From Sternotherus odoratus (lineage: Eukaryota; Chordata; Testudines; Kinosternidae), in the NCBI GenBank assembly GCA_032164245.1, contig JAVMKO010000007.1, positions 1,364,001 through 1,428,000 of the forward strand: 64,000 nucleotides of DNA. The letters run 5' to 3'. The position numbers were made by a program, and so were the translations under genes. Below, piece by piece: positions 20,658 through 32,549 of this stretch (positions are counted from its first letter, which is position 1; every line of letters starts with the position of its first letter). The notes beneath the pieces were generated by a model. The model was not told the DNA's origin and ran no database searches. It was given only the letters and a program-made list of their open reading frames with translations.

Positions 20658-23214
20658 ACTTACTCTATATTGTTTTATTGTGAACCCTGCAGAAACTCTC
20701 ATATGACCTCTGCTGTCTCATCAATATTGGGAAACTATACAAGTGACGCAATTACTGCTCAGAGCAAAGTTGGCAAAAGAATTGTTGCTTCAATTTAATT
20801 AATGGAACTGTGTCTGGTTTTCACCTACTTTGCTTCTCTGTGTGGGTAACACGCAGGCTTTGAGAAAGTATCGTTTGTTTCACAATATTCATTTATTTCC
20901 CTTACTGGCACTGCTTCTTGATGGATAAAAGCAGAGATACAAGATAGGCAGAATGATTGCTACACGATAGATTAATAGAAAGTGATAGCTCTGTCTCTTT
21001 ATAGGATAACAGCTGCAACATCGTCACAGGCTCCAAGAAAACAGAAATATGTGTTTGGCTATTGTTCAACCTTGGCAAGCAACTATGGTGATTTTGTGTT
21101 GGTAGCTATTGATACCAATGGTAAGTCTCTCACTGCTTTTGTGAGAATTCACATTACCCATGGTGCTCTGCAGTTTTGCTCTTGAAGCATGCACTACTGA
21201 CAAGTCATCTTAACCTAGATAAAGACAGCAGCGTCTATTATGCTGAACAGCACTTCCCAAAGCAGTCACCAATTTGCCAGTGCACCAACTTGCTTCCTAG
21301 ATATGAGTCTCCATTTTAGAAATAGTTTTGCCAATGAGGATAGAAATCCAGAAGCTAAGGTTTGAAAGTGAAATTCTATGGGAATCTAGCATGAAACTTC
21401 TGCTAGCGACATTCCTGCTGAAAAACTAAGAAAAAAATAACTGGCTCTAATGTATAAGTATGCATTTTGGCAGTTTTCTTAAATTTATAAAAAATATAAA
21501 TAAAAATGTATCCGGTTCTCTTTTTGGAAGGAATCCAAGTTACACAAATTGGCAGCATGAAAATTGGTGTTTAAATTCCCCAGACTCTTTTCTCCAGATC
21601 TTGGATCATTCAGCAGAAGACAGTTTATTTTCCCCCTTTACCATCCTGAAACAAAAAGTAGTACTTCAAAGGGTGACTGTAGGATATTTTGGTGTACAAA
21701 GGTGGTGATTAAAGCATTCTGGAAAACTGAGCATGTAACAAAGATTTTTATGTCCATGATTCCAACCTTACTTACATCAGTTTATACCATGTAACTCCCT
21801 TGATTTCAATGGAGATTAAAACTGATTTGAGATTGTAGGTATATTAAAAAGCCATTTTAAAGAAGGCAAGCTGCTGACTGTATCTATGTAAAGCTTAGTT
21901 ATATAGTTAGTCTTTAAGGTGCCACAGGACTTTGTTACTTATGTAAAGCTTGTAAGCTAAAGTTTGTAAGCTGTTAATTGACTCTACCAAGGCCATACTT
22001 TGTAATTAATACATTACAATAGTAACATCCCACCAGCTGTAGTTTTATAAAAAACAGGGAGTCTCAAATAGATTAGTAACACCCTGAAAGTTAAGGAGAC
22101 AATAAGATAAATGTGATTAAGTTAAAGAAGACATGTGAATGGGTGCTTGGTTTAAATGATGAATGAATAGTTATGGAGTTGCCAGCCTAAGAGCTGGAGA
22201 AGGTGTCAAGTGGAAACAACCAGGGACCCGGTCTCCCCCCCCCTCGCCCCCCCCCCCCCCCGGCCAAACTGGAATCCACCAGAACATCTCAAGGGAGGAG
22301 AGAACTGACAAGCACCTGAGAGCCATCATGGAGTCATCATGACAAACAGCATGACAAAGCGACTCCAATGGACTGGTATAGGAACAAAATCCTATAAAAA
22401 TAGACTCAAAAGACTGGGAACTTTGAGTCTCATTCTGCCACCAACCGCCAGGAGCATCGGATATACTCTGTCACGAGCAACTTTTTAGGCTGGTAACTAT
22501 AACATCTGCACAGAACTTGTATGAATGATTGCATGAATGGATATATGAATACATAGAGGAATAATAGTAACATAGAAAAACCCACAATTCTATCTTTTTA
22601 TTATATTTACAACAAATGTGGCATTTTTGCCTTATACCTCTTATAAGATCCTGTTAGTCTTGTTTTTATAGTATAACAAGATCAGAATCAGGCCCTGTAT
22701 TTTTTCTAGGTCTACATTTTCCTCACATATAATGGAACCTCAGTTTTTGAAGGGGCTTTTAAAAGCACAAAGGTTTGGGGCTTTGATTTATACACCTAAG
22801 CACACACACACAAACACACTTTTAAAGCTGTGCATGCTGTATTTTAGCACTAATGAGATTTGCAAATAAAACCATGGGGAAAATATGATTTGAGATAAAT
22901 GGAAAACTTTTTTTCCATAAAAAATATTCACCGTTCCTCCTTGCAATTGCAAGAATCGCTATGGAAAAGATTAGCTTAAGATTTCTTACCGATTTATGAA
23001 GCTGTTTATTTCTATGCAAATAGAAGGCCTTCAGATTGGAACTCTCTTACTTGGAGTGTGAAAAACAATATGATTTGAGCACAAACTGCTTTGTAGTTTC
23101 AACTTATATATAATTTTTGGCATTTCCCAATTTAAGGCAATTTAACCATGAACAATGGAAACCCAGCTCTCTACAAATAACTTTGCCTCCCCTACCCCTC
23201 AAAACATTACAGCA
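20658..23214. other. No gene recognised; small PLE scrap and low-complexity DNA
   Basis: Largely unique-looking AT-rich DNA. It contains a PLE terminal-repeat scrap at 21898-21935, a C-rich run at 22227-22261, and a block at 22170-22640 with CCTATAAAAATAGACTCAAA near 22391 that could be an old LTR. No supported coding region. Confidence 0.4.
21893..21940 (+). repeat. PLE terminal-repeat scrap
   Basis: TTAGTCTTTAAGGTGCCACA and GGACTTTGTTACTT are the tail of PLE subfamily 2. The hammerhead-like part is missing. Confidence 0.75.
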
Positions 23215-23355
23215 GTACTAATAGTAGTAACATTTCTTAGTTACATTGCAGTAGCACCTCGAGGCCCCTGTCAGGATCAGGTCCCCATTGTGCTAGGTGT
23301 TGTACAAACTCCTACAGAGACATGGTATTTGTCTTGAATTTACAGTCTAAGGCAC
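23215..23355 (-). repeat. CORE-SINE tail relic
   Basis: GGATCAGGTCCCCATTGTGC, TAGGTGTTGTACAAAC and GAATTTACAGTCTAAG are the reverse complement of the MIR/CORE-SINE tail found elsewhere in the window. Confidence 0.6.
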
Positions 23356-23374
23356 AAAGCCTGCAAAGACTTAG

Positions 23375-23633
23375 ACTATGTCTACACTAGAAATGCTACA
23401 GCGCTACAGCTCCAGCTACATGGTAGCAGACACTCTGGCAATGGAAGGGGTTCTTCTGTCACTATAGTAAAACCATCTCTCCGACAGGTGGTGGCTTGGC
23501 TACAGGTAGAGTTCTTTCATTGACCTCTATGCTGTCTACACTGGGACTTAGGTCTGCTTAACTACATCTCTCAGAGGTATGGATTTTCACACCTGAGTGA
23601 CATAGATGAGTCAACATAACTTTCTAGTGTCCT
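23375..23633 (+). mobile_element. MITE of TCTACACT-type family
   Basis: Begins GACTATGTCTACACTAG and contains GCTACAGCGCTACAGCTCCA and a second internal TGTCTACACTGGGACTTAG. The right end is degraded. No coding capacity. Confidence 0.5.
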
Positions 23634-24441
23634 CTAATCATTGCTCCTGGGCTTAACTTTAACCATCTGAGTAGTTCCATAACGATCCATGCTCTTAAAG
23701 TTAAGTATGTTTGTAAGTTTTGGCAGGACTATGGCCTAATATAATATAACCAATCCCATCATCCAAGTTGGAATTCCTTGTGGCTACAGGTTCACACCCT
23801 TTGCAGATCAGTCCAGCAGGCAGGGTTGGCCTTACCATGAGGCGAACTGAGGTGGCCGCCTCAGGTGCCAGACTGTGGGGGGAAGAGGGAGGTGCCACTA
23901 GGATCTAGAGTGTAGAAAATTGTGTCTACTGCTGGTGTGTATGTATTCTCTCTGCTCTAGATGGTGGAGTGCTGGGTTGGAGGAAAGAGGGCATGAGGGC
24001 CATAACAGGCAGGCAGGAGAAAAGGTGAGAGGGAAAGCAGCAGGAACTGCAGAGAGAGAGAGAGAGAGAGGAGGAGGAGCCTCTTATGTACCTCTCTAGC
24101 ACCCCCAGGAACCTGGACTGATTAACACCAGCTCCTCAGGAAGCTTCCTGTTTCCTGCTGCTTCCCTGAACCCACTGGAGGAGAACAGGCAGTCAGCTGA
24201 AGTAGTAGAAGCCAGTTAGGCCCTTAAAACACTGATATCTTCCCTCACTCAGGCCCTACTACCAGCCTACTTATTTGTCCCCTTCAACTGAGTGTTGAGA
24301 GCCCCTATAGCTGGCACAGAACAGCAGGCATGAGTGAAAGAAGAAAACACCTCACTAGGGCAGCAATCAGAAAAAAAAAGAAAGCAAAGGAAGCTTTTAT
24401 ATCTAAGCAGGAAGGAGTTCTCCTGAGAGACAGACACAAAT

Positions 24442-25142
24442 ATGCATGGTGAGGATGTGAGTGGTGAGGATATGCATGATTTTCCAGTTAGTCAGAGTGC
24501 AGATGACCTGGCAGCTTCTGCAGCATCCATGTCTCCATCTCAAATGGATGTAACCAGGCACATTCCTGAAGAAAAGTGTAGATCAGAGAAGAGTGTGGTG
24601 GAGGCACAAGAAACAGCTGCTGCTGAGTTAGTTCCTTAAGTCGAGATGATCCAGGACTATGGACCAAGCAGTAGCCTGAGGGACTTCTTTGTATTGCATG
24701 GGCCATGGGAAAAACTTCATGTTCCCCAAAGACAATGAAAATAGAAGTTTTTCCAACACATTACTGGCATGAAATCCTCAATGGTGACGAAGTGGAGAGG
24801 CCACGGCTTATGTACTCAAAAACCCAGAATATTGCATACTGTTTTTGTTGCAAACTCTTTCAGTCTAATGTTCCAGCCACATTGGGATCTACAGGAACAA
24901 AAGACTGGAAACATCTGGCTAGAAATCTGGCATGCCATGAGAAGGCATCAAATCATCAGAGAGTATTCCATGGGTGTAAAGAGCTTGAGATGAGACGAAG
25001 GTTAAAGGCCACCATAGATGATCAGCATCAAGAGAAGATTGCATCAGAGTCTCTTTACTGGCAAAATGCTCTGAAAAGGCTCGTTGCCATTGTGAGAATG
25101 CTTGCTACCCAAAACCTAGCACTGTGTGGCACTTCAGATTAG
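24442..25142 (+). pseudogene. hAT transposase N-terminal part with TTF-type zinc finger
   Basis: The transposase of this group cuts and pastes the element; its N-terminal zinc finger binds the element ends. The first frame (24442-24639) is acidic and Ser-rich and stops at 24637-24639. After further stops the frame 24705-25142 holds FPTHYWHEILNGDEVERPRL, YCFCCKLF (Cys at residues 46, 48 and 49 of this piece), DWKHLARNLACHEKASNHQR and a helical region ending at TAG. The layout matches hAT proteins annotated in vertebrates as ZMYM1-like or TTF zinc-finger proteins. Stops between the pieces make it a pseudogene. Confidence 0.88.
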
Positions 25143-26091
25143 TTGTATGTGCCAAACAATGGAAACGTCCTTAAAATTGTGGAGCTGATGGCTGAGTTTA
25201 ATGCTGCACTCCAGGAGCATCTAAGAAGAGTCACCACTCAAGAGGTGTAAACACACCACTGCCTTGGAAAAAACTCAAATTGAGATCATACAGTTACTGG
25301 CAACAAAAGTCCAACAGAAGATTGTGGCAGATCTGAAGTCAGCAAGGTACTACGCACACCTGACATCAGCCGTATGGAACAAATGACTTTAATGATGCAT
25401 TTTGTAACAACAACAGAACCTAGTGAAAATGTCCCTGCAATAACAACTGTTAGAGCATTTTCTAGAATTTATTAACATTGAGGATACTACAGGAGCTGGT
25501 ATGACAAATGTGCTTCTGAAAAACCCGGAAGATACGGGAATTGAAATAGTTGACATGAGAGGTCACGGCTACGATAATGGCGCCAACATGAGAGAAAAGA
25601 ACAGAGGAGTGCGGCTTTTTTGTCCCATGTAGTTCTCAGTCATTGAACTTGGTGGTCAGTGATGCAGTATCAGCTTCTGGTGAGGCTGCTGAATTTTTTA
25701 ATGTAATTCAAAGCATCTATGTATTTTTCTCTGCATCAACTCATTGATGGCAAATTTTAAGAAACATCTGGGAACATCCTCTCTGACACAAACCACTGAG
25801 TGCCACATGATGGGAAAGTTGAGTGGAGGCAATAAAGTCTATCAAACACCAGATTGGGAAGAGGATGCCCTATTTGTCATTATGGAGGATAATCCTATGG
25901 CAGGAGCTGTTTGTGGGAGAACAGTGGCAGAGGGAAATGGAATCACCAGAAACATACAGAACTTCAAATTTCTGTGTGGTTTAGTGTTGTGGCATGACAT
26001 ACTGATTGAAATAAATGTTCTAAGCAAGAGATTCCAAGGGGTTGACCTTGATATATCTGGAGCAACGGAACAACTGGACAAAGCAAAGTGA
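25143..26091 (+). pseudogene. hAT transposase middle (catalytic region remnants)
   Basis: Same element, heavily broken. Readable islands are NGNVLKIVELMAEFNAALQE (25155-25220), EHFLEFINIEDTTGAGMTN after a frameshift, and EIVDMRGHGYDNGANMREK (25540-25600), which carries the Gly-Tyr-Asp-Asn-Gly-Ala-Asn-Met signature around a catalytic Asp of hAT enzymes. The last open piece (25744-26091) includes a segment typical of the insertion domain (FKFLCGLVLWHDILIEINVL). At least four stops or frameshifts separate the islands. Confidence 0.85.
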
Positions 26092-26297
26092 TACCGACAG
26101 TCTTACTGCTCAGATGAGGGATTTCAAAACATTCTGAAGAGGCACAGAAGTTGGCAGAGGAATGTCACACTGAAGCTATTTTCCCTCCCATTTAAGAATA
26201 CAAAAGTCACTGAAGAAGACGACATTTTGATTATGAGGGATGGGATAATCCCATAAGAGACCCCAAACAATAATTCAAAGTTGAATTCTTTAACCAG

Positions 26298-26822
26298 GTG
26301 CTAGATTGTGCAATACAGTCAGTTGAAGAATGTTTCATGGTGCTCAAGGAACACAGCAGTACATTTGGGGTGTTGTATGATAGTCCAAAACGCCTCACTG
26401 TCCCTGAAGAAGACCTACACCAGCAATGCAGGGCACTTGAGGCAGTGTTGACACATGATGACATGCGTGATATTGATGCAAGTGATTTAGGTGATGAACC
26501 AAAAGCCCTTTTAAAATACATTTCGGCAGGATCAATTCCAAAGGCTGTTCTGGAATGTATGTGCACAAATAAGATGACCACCCTCTTTCCAAATGCTTTT
26601 GTTGCTCTGCGCAAACTTCTAACACTTCCTGTAACAGTTGCCAGTGGAGAACGCAGCTTCTCCAAGCTGAAGTTAATAAAAACACATCTACACTCCAGTG
26701 ACGCAGGAGAGGCCGGTCGGCCTTGCAACCATCTCAATAGAGCATGATCTGGACCAGACTGTGGGCCTTCTGGAAGCAGTTCAAATCTTTGCAACCAAGA
26801 AGACCCAGAAAGCACCACTTTG
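26298..26822 (+). pseudogene. hAT transposase C-terminal dimerisation domain
   Basis: A 149-codon open piece whose residues about 105-133 read RKLLTLPVTVASGERSFSKL and continue into KLIKTHLHSS, the hallmark hAT-family C-terminal dimerisation region containing the conserved SGERSFSKLK block. A single-base frame change near 26700 moves the true continuation (ISIEHDLDQT) into another frame, which ends at 26822. It is part of the same dead transposase. Confidence 0.93.
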
Positions 26823-26889
26823 ATTATTCAAACAATAAGTGCCCCCCTTATAAATTAAAAACAGGTGGGCTTAATTTAATGTAATGGGG

Positions 26890-28435
26890 CTATGATGAGG
26901 TTGGGACTCACCACAACAGTACCTCCCACTGGTCAGTCCGGGAATTAGCTCTGTCCTCTGTGGAGCGCCCTCTGCGGTTGGTGTCCCGTCCGTTGTCTGC
27001 TCCCGCAGTGGTATCCGGACCCGTGTTGCTCCCTGCTCGGTGACGTCCGCTTCGGGTCACTTCCCTCCGGCAGTGCCCCCTGTTGCGAATTACACTCACA
27101 AGTCACACACAGCCCGAGGGCTGTTACGAATTACACCCACAGGTCACACACACGGTTCAAGAGAACCGCTATGAATTACACCTTTGGGTCACGTACAGCT
27201 CGAAAACTGCTGCGAATTATACCTATAAGCCACGCAGCTCGAAAACTGTTACGAATTACACCCACCAGTCACGCAGAGTTCGAGTCTAGGTTGAGGCACA
27301 GGAATCAATTCAAACTGCAGAGCCTTAACCAAAGATACCAGGTTTATTACGCAGCGCAGCGTGGTGCCTTCTGCTAATCAGGCAGGACCCCGAAATACAG
27401 ACAAAGGATAGATCATATACTTTTCAGCAGGGCATGCACATCTCGTGCAGCGGGATTTCCAGCCTATAGTAAGGCAATTTTCTTATCTCCCACCTATCCC
27501 CTTTTGCATTGGGCTGATGATCACAAGCCGATGTTCACGTGAAGCTCTTATCTTGTCCTAGCAGTTTTGAGGCTACCCCTTCCTTTGTCTAGAGGGTATT
27601 TGAAACTGCTGGTGACCAGAAGCCCCCCTTTCTCTGGTATGCGCTGTGTTAGCCTTCTAGATAAGGGCCGAGAGGAACTTCAAAATGGAGTTACATGAGC
27701 TAACTCCCCTAGTCCATTGTCACCCCCTTCCGGGGCTGGGGGTGTCTTAACACCTGTCCCTAGGCTTGTTCCTGCTTCAGTGGCCAGCCACAACCCATAG
27801 TCTAGCCCCTCGCACCAGGGGCCAGTTGCAGTCTGACACAGTCACTCCCCTACAGCCAGGTGCAGTACACAGTGGTGGGAGACCCAGGACCACCTGCTAC
27901 TCTAGGTCCTGACCCAGGGACCCTGTAGCGGCAGCCTTCCTGCCCCTCTTCTTCTCCCTCTTCCATCCGTCTCCCTGGGCCACTTCTGCTCTGGCCCCTT
28001 GCACCTGCTGGGCCCTTCACTGGCCTGGCAGGTAGTGGGCTGGAGCTCTCGTTTGCTCCCCTGAGCCTGCCCAGCACTGCACTATCCTGGGTGTTGGTCT
28101 CCTCATCTCAGGAGACCTTCCTTCCCCTTTGAAGGTCTGGAACAGACTTCCCTGTTCTTCTGCTGGGACGCCTTTATATCTGGCTGAGCCTGGCCCTGAC
28201 TGGCCACCTGTTGCTTGGCTTGATTGGCTCACTCACAGGCCCTCCCTGATTGGCTGCCAGTCTGCACAGCCACTCTGGCCAGCTCTAGCCCAATCCCACA
28301 TGGGGATAGGACAGCTGCCCCACCACAGGGACTCAAGGCTGTCAGCATGGAGCTGTCAGCTCATGACCCCCATGTAACCACCTTGCAACTCCCTGAGGAG
28401 TCACACTCCACCCCCTCCCCCATTTGAGAACCCTT
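26890..28435 (+). repeat. LTR-like repeat block with tandem array
   Basis: GGGACTCACC, GTCAGTCCGGGAATTAGC and GTGGAGCGCCCTCTGCGG near 26905-26980 resemble the start of LTR family A. Toward 28130-28270 there are GTCTGGAACAGACTTCC, GCCTTTATATCTGGCTGAGC (TATA-like) and CTGATTGGCT repeats, as in LTR promoters. Ends and target duplications were not found, so two or more LTRs may be merged here. Confidence 0.4.
27083..27290. repeat. Diverged tandem repeat, about 46-55 bp unit
   Basis: Four to five imperfect units built on GCGAATTACACCCACAAGTC and CACGCAGCTCGAAAACTG (GAATTACAC recurs near 27087, 27127, 27172, 27213 and 27252). Confidence 0.8.
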
Positions 28436-28439
28436 GGTG

Positions 28440-28957
28440 TAGTCTATAATTTGATTGCAGTAGTAACACCTGGTGAGTAACAGTTTCAATAGTGCTTAAG
28501 GCCCAGATCTTCATAGACATTTGGTGTCTAACTCCCATTCAATGGGAACTAGGGGCTTAAATACCTTTAACGCTTTGGGCCTAAATCCCATTAGCTTGCA
28601 ATGAGATTTAGGCTCCTAAACCACTTAGGCACTTAAAAACCAACCACCATTCATTGAACTCAAATGGTAACATCAGTGCCCATCAGTTTAAAACTGCAGT
28701 GGTTACGAAGGGCTGCACCAGGCACTGAACGGACAGACCAGTGTTTCAGCGCCGGGAGTCTTAGTTCGCATGTGATCACAACCTCATGCTTCAAGAGCAT
28801 TTCTTCACCTTGCTGAACCAGCCTACTCTTTTCACAATTGTCCCTCTCTGCCGAGGGCGAACCAGGAACCGGAGAGCAGGAATTCTGCAAGTCCGAGTTG
28901 AGTTTTTGGTAAAATCTGCCAGGTTCTCACTAGCGCTAACATTCTCTTCCTTTCATG
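28440..28957. other. No recognised feature
   Basis: Mixed sequence with no terminal repeats or coding signals that I can support. Confidence 0.4.
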
Positions 28958-29830
28958 GATTCCAAGACCACACATAACCACTGTGATCATCTAGTCCAGC
29001 CCGTGGACCAAGCAGGACTGTCCTGCTCCCTTGAGCTCCCGGCCGGGGAGACTAGCCCCACCCCTGCTGTCCCCTCTCCCCCACAGCCTCATCTCACGAC
29101 ACCGCCAGCACTCTGACCCACCGCTCCTGCCAGCTAGCATAGTGGCATGGCAGGCTCTGGCCGGGCAGCAAGCGCCTGTTGCTCTGAGTGGCATGGTAAG
29201 GGGGTGGGTTGGGGGGTTGGATAAGGGGCAGGGAGTCCCAGGGAGCATTCAGAGGATAGGGGACTGTTGGATGGGGCAGAGGTTGGGGGGGGGGTCAGAG
29301 GACAGGGAACAGAGGGTGTTGGATAGGTGTGGGAGTCCCGGGTGGGCCTGTCAGGGGACAGGGGTGTGGATAGGGGGCAGGGCAGTCAGAGAGGGAAGGT
29401 TCCAGAAGGGGGTAATCAGGGGGGTTGGATGATTCAGGGGTTCGGGGGGGGGCAGTAAAAGGGATGGAGTGGATAGGGGGCAGGCCAGGCTGTTTGCGGA
29501 GGCACAGCCTTCCCTACCCAGCCCTCCATACAGTTTCACAACTCCAGTGTGGACCACGGGCCACAAAGTCCCCCCCCCCCCCCGCATATCTAGTCTGACC
29601 TGTATAATACAAGCTGTAGAAATTCCCAAATAAATTCCCAGAGCAGATCTGTTACAAATATCATCCAATCGCGATTTAAAAATTGCCAATGATGGAGAAC
29701 CATGAGCCTTGGTAAACTGTTAATAGTTAATTACTCATACAGTTAGAAATTTACACCTTATTCCCAGTCTGAATTTGTCTAGTGTCAGCTTCCAGCCATT
29801 GGATTGTTTGTCTGCTAGACTGAAGAGCTA
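28958..29830 (-). mobile_element. Old CR1 3' part, minus strand, split by hAT
   Basis: Left piece 28958-28996 (TTCCAAGACCACACATAACC ... CATCTAGTC) and right piece 29588-29830 (TCTGACCTGTATAATAC, ATTTAAAAATTGCCAATGAT, TTACACCTTATTCCCAGTCT, TTCCAGCCATTGGATTG) are the reverse complement of a diverged CR1 3' region. Only non-coding tail and the last coding residues are represented. Confidence 0.7.
28997..29587 (+). mobile_element. Non-autonomous hAT with eroded ends (about 591 bp)
   Basis: A perfect 8-bp duplication ATCTAGTC lies at 28989-28996 and 29588-29595. The interior GGGGTCAGAGGACAGGG and ACAGCCTTCCCTACCCAGCC blocks match the hATs at 14975 and 31160. The usual TGGGCAAACT and AGTTTGCCCA ends are damaged: the left begins CAGCCCGTGGACCAAG, and the right has become a C-run at 29570-29583. 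Confidence 0.82.
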
Positions 29831-30097
29831 CAGTAGCCTCTCGATTATCCAGGATGATAGGGAAAAAATTAATCCTGGTTAATAAAATCCCAGATAATCA
29901 CCATCCATAGGAAATATGGGGGGGGGAGGGGAAGAGGGAGGTGGTTGGTTCACTGGCTGCCCTGTTCCCTGGTGGAGTTTTTTTCCTTTGTTCTTGGGGC
30001 GGCAACAAAGCCAGAGCAAGTTATGCATATATTTTTTTGATATCCTGGTTAATCCACATCCTGGTTAACCCAATCCTGGATAATCAAGAGCCCACTG
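29831..30097 (+). mobile_element. pogo/Tigger-like MITE (267 bp)
   Basis: Inverted repeats CAGTAGCCTCTCGATTATCC (left) and GGATAATCAAGAGCCCACTG (right) are flanked by TA on both sides (29829-29830 and 30098-30099), the target duplication of the Tc1/mariner-pogo group. ATCCTGGTTAA repeats lie inside both ends. No transposase. Confidence 0.85.
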
Positions 30098-30099
30098 TA

Positions 30100-31151
30100 T
30101 TATCAAATATCTGTTCCCCATGATAGATCCCTATAAACTCTGTCTTTTGCAAGGATTAATTCACAAAACAAGAACTGTTTATTGTGAGAGCTCAGGGAAG
30201 TCAATTCTATGAACAACTTTCCAAGGCAATTTTACTTTCAATCTTAATGCACCAGAGCAGTGCTATTTGTCAGGAGAATAATTTATACACGAATAACAAA
30301 CGATGCAGTTTATTGGTTGAAATTACAGTTAAGCACATGAGTAATCTCACTGAAGTCAAGGGATTACTCACACGCTTAAAGTGAAGCACATTCTTACGTG
30401 TTCTGCTGGGCCCGGGGCTGGAGCACAGAGTTGGCGCCTATGGCCCAGTCCCTTGTCCGGACCAGCAGACCTGACTCCCAATGCAGGCTGGGGGATTGAA
30501 CTTGACACCCTTTGAAAGGATGGCACAGCAGCTGCATGCCTCCTCCCCTTAAAGGGGCCGGGTTCACAATACCCCGTGCTGCTGGCACACTCCCTCTGCC
30601 ACCGCTGAAGTATTCTGCTGCCAGTCGTGGCTTAGAACAAGCTAAAGGTCCCAGCAACTTCATACACTTACCTGAAACATACAGGTTTCCTTTCTCAGTT
30701 ACATTTTGCTTCCTCCAATTTTCTTTTAGTTTGCACGTTTCCTTGGTGGGAGTTATTGCATTAAAGGGAGTTTGCACATCACTGAGGGCAAACTGATCCT
30801 ACTTAGAACAAGCATCCCCCTCCCTCCCCAAGTGCTTCTTTTCCCTGACTCATCGTGGTGGAACTCGTCCAAAATGGCCACTGATGCCTCTGGCTAATGG
30901 CGCCGATGCCTTCAGTGTCTAGATCAGCGATTGAACAGTTGAGCATGTCAAACTGATGATGGTTTGAGTGAGTCAAGCTGTAATCACAGTCCTTGAGCTT
31001 CCACAGATTTGCTAGTTTTTGGCAGTTTGCCTGGAGTGGCTTAGAGGGGTTTCTTCCCGTCAGCCTCAAGAGGGAGGCCGCTCTGCCTCCTTGCGCCACC
31101 TAGCCGCTGATCCCATGCTAATCCCCTGTTAATTGGCTAACCGTCAGCAGA
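30100..31151. other. No recognised feature
   Basis: Unique-looking sequence. Frames of up to 127 codons exist but show no family features. 31020-31150 may be the start of the LTR-like region continued at 31891. Confidence 0.4.
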
Positions 31152-31159
31152 GTCTAGGC

Positions 31160-31882
31160 CAGATGTGGGCAAATTACGGCCCGTGGGCTACATGTGGCCC
31201 ACTGGCCATTTTTATCTGGTCCGCGAACTTGGCCCCCGGCCACTGGCCCCGCCCTCCCGGCCCCAGGCCAAGCACGGCAAACCGCACGGACCCCCGCTCC
31301 TGGCCGGGGGGCCGAGCAGAGCCTGGCAAGCTGCACAGCCCCGCGTTCCCGGATCGGGAGCCAGGCCACGTAAGGGGAGCTGCGGGGCCGAGCCCGGGGT
31401 CCCGTGGGACCCCGCGCTCCCGGGCCGGCAGCCAGACCCAGCGCAGCGAGCTACAGAGCCCTGTGCTTGGGCTGGAGCTCCAGCTGAGTACGGTAAGAAT
31501 TGGAGGGAAGGGGGGGGGGGATTAGGTGGTGGGGTTCCGGGGGTGGTGGGGCTCTTGGGAGGGGGTAGTGAGGGAACAAAGCAGGGGGTCTTAGGTTGGG
31601 GGTGGAGTTCCAGGGGGTTGTGGCATCTCGGGAGGGGGCAGTTAGGGAACAAAGAATAGGGGGCTTACATAGGGGGTGGGATCCTGGGTGGGAGGTAGGG
31701 TGGGAGGGTCTCCGGAGGGGGCGATCAGGGGACAAGGAGATGGGGGGGGGGGCATTGGATGGAGGAGTCACATAGGGGGCAGGGCCAGGCTGTTTGGGGA
31801 GGCACAGCCTTCCCTACCCAGCCCTCCGCACCATTTTGAAACCCTGATGTGGCCCTTGGGCCAAAAAGTTTGCCCACCCCTG
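31160..31882 (+). mobile_element. Non-autonomous hAT transposon (723 bp)
   Basis: Ends CAGATGTGGGCAAATTACGG and AAAAAGTTTGCCCACCCCTG with the perfect 8-bp duplication GTCTAGGC (31152-31159 and 31883-31890). GC-rich left half, G-rich middle, ACAGCCTTCCCTACCCAGCC near the right end. No transposase. Confidence 0.95.
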
Positions 31883-31890
31883 GTCTAGGC

Positions 31891-32549
31891 CGTTGGGGCA
31901 GGGCAATTGCCAGTCTTTAGCCCGGCTTCGTGACTGGGGCAGGCAGCAAACACAATCAGGCTCAAGCTCCCAGTTTGGGCAGAGCAGGAGCAGTCTCTAG
32001 CCCGGCTTCCTGGCTGAAGCAGTCAGCAAACACACGCAAGCCATCCGAACCCACCCTACTCCACTGGGTCCCAGCTCCGGGCCCTAACAGTGACGAGCGT
32101 CCCGTCACAAAACAGCAGGGACTCTAGTCTCAGCGGCAGAACCGGACTAATGTCTGGTTTCCCTGGGCTACTTCCTACCCCTACCTGTTTGTAGGGCTCT
32201 GTTGTTCATGGATCCTCAGTCTCCTCAGGGTACTCAGCAGCCGACGGTCCCAGCAGCTCCTCGGGGTATTCGGTTGATGGTAGCCTCAGCAGATCCCTTC
32301 CCTTGGGGTCCTCCAGAGGCAGGGGTTGGCATAGCTCAGTCCCTGGTCCAGGGCCCAGCAGCAAGGTAGAGGTGCCCGACTCCTTCTCTGGTCCAACTGA
32401 GCTGAGGGCCCTGCCTTTCATACTTCCTGTTGCTGTTCCACTCCTCCATTTCCAGCCCCAGCGGCAGGCCTGGCCTGGCACTGCTCACCAGCAGGCAGGG
32501 AGTGGTTCCTTCCTGTCCGCTTCAGAGGGAGGCCACTGCACCTTGCTAC
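31891..32549 (+). repeat. Possible LTR or other GC-rich repeat
   Basis: Contains two related blocks (CAGTCTTTAGCCCGGCTTCG at 31912 and CAGTCTCTAGCCCGGCTTCC at 31991) and ends ...CACTGCACCTTGCTACA, an LTR-like terminus. Its start is unclear because the hAT sits at the left edge. Weak assignment. Confidence 0.3.

Larger units (their letters stand above)
23821..26880 (+). mobile_element. Decayed autonomous hAT transposon
   Basis: A probable left inverted repeat CAGGGTTGGCCTTACC starts at 23821, followed by about 600 bp of leader that includes a (GA)10 run at 24051-24070, then remnants of a transposase gene (24442-26822). The right end is not visible: no reverse complement of the left end is found, and an LTR-like repeat starts around 26890, so it may have been lost. 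Confidence 0.75.

Noticed and set aside
22170..22640. Possible LTR with TATA-like CCTATAAAAATAG
   Set aside because: No TG...CA ends, duplication or second copy in the window; mentioned only as a possibility.
26231..26818. 195-codon minus-strand frame
   Set aside because: Antisense shadow of the hAT transposase C-terminal remnant.
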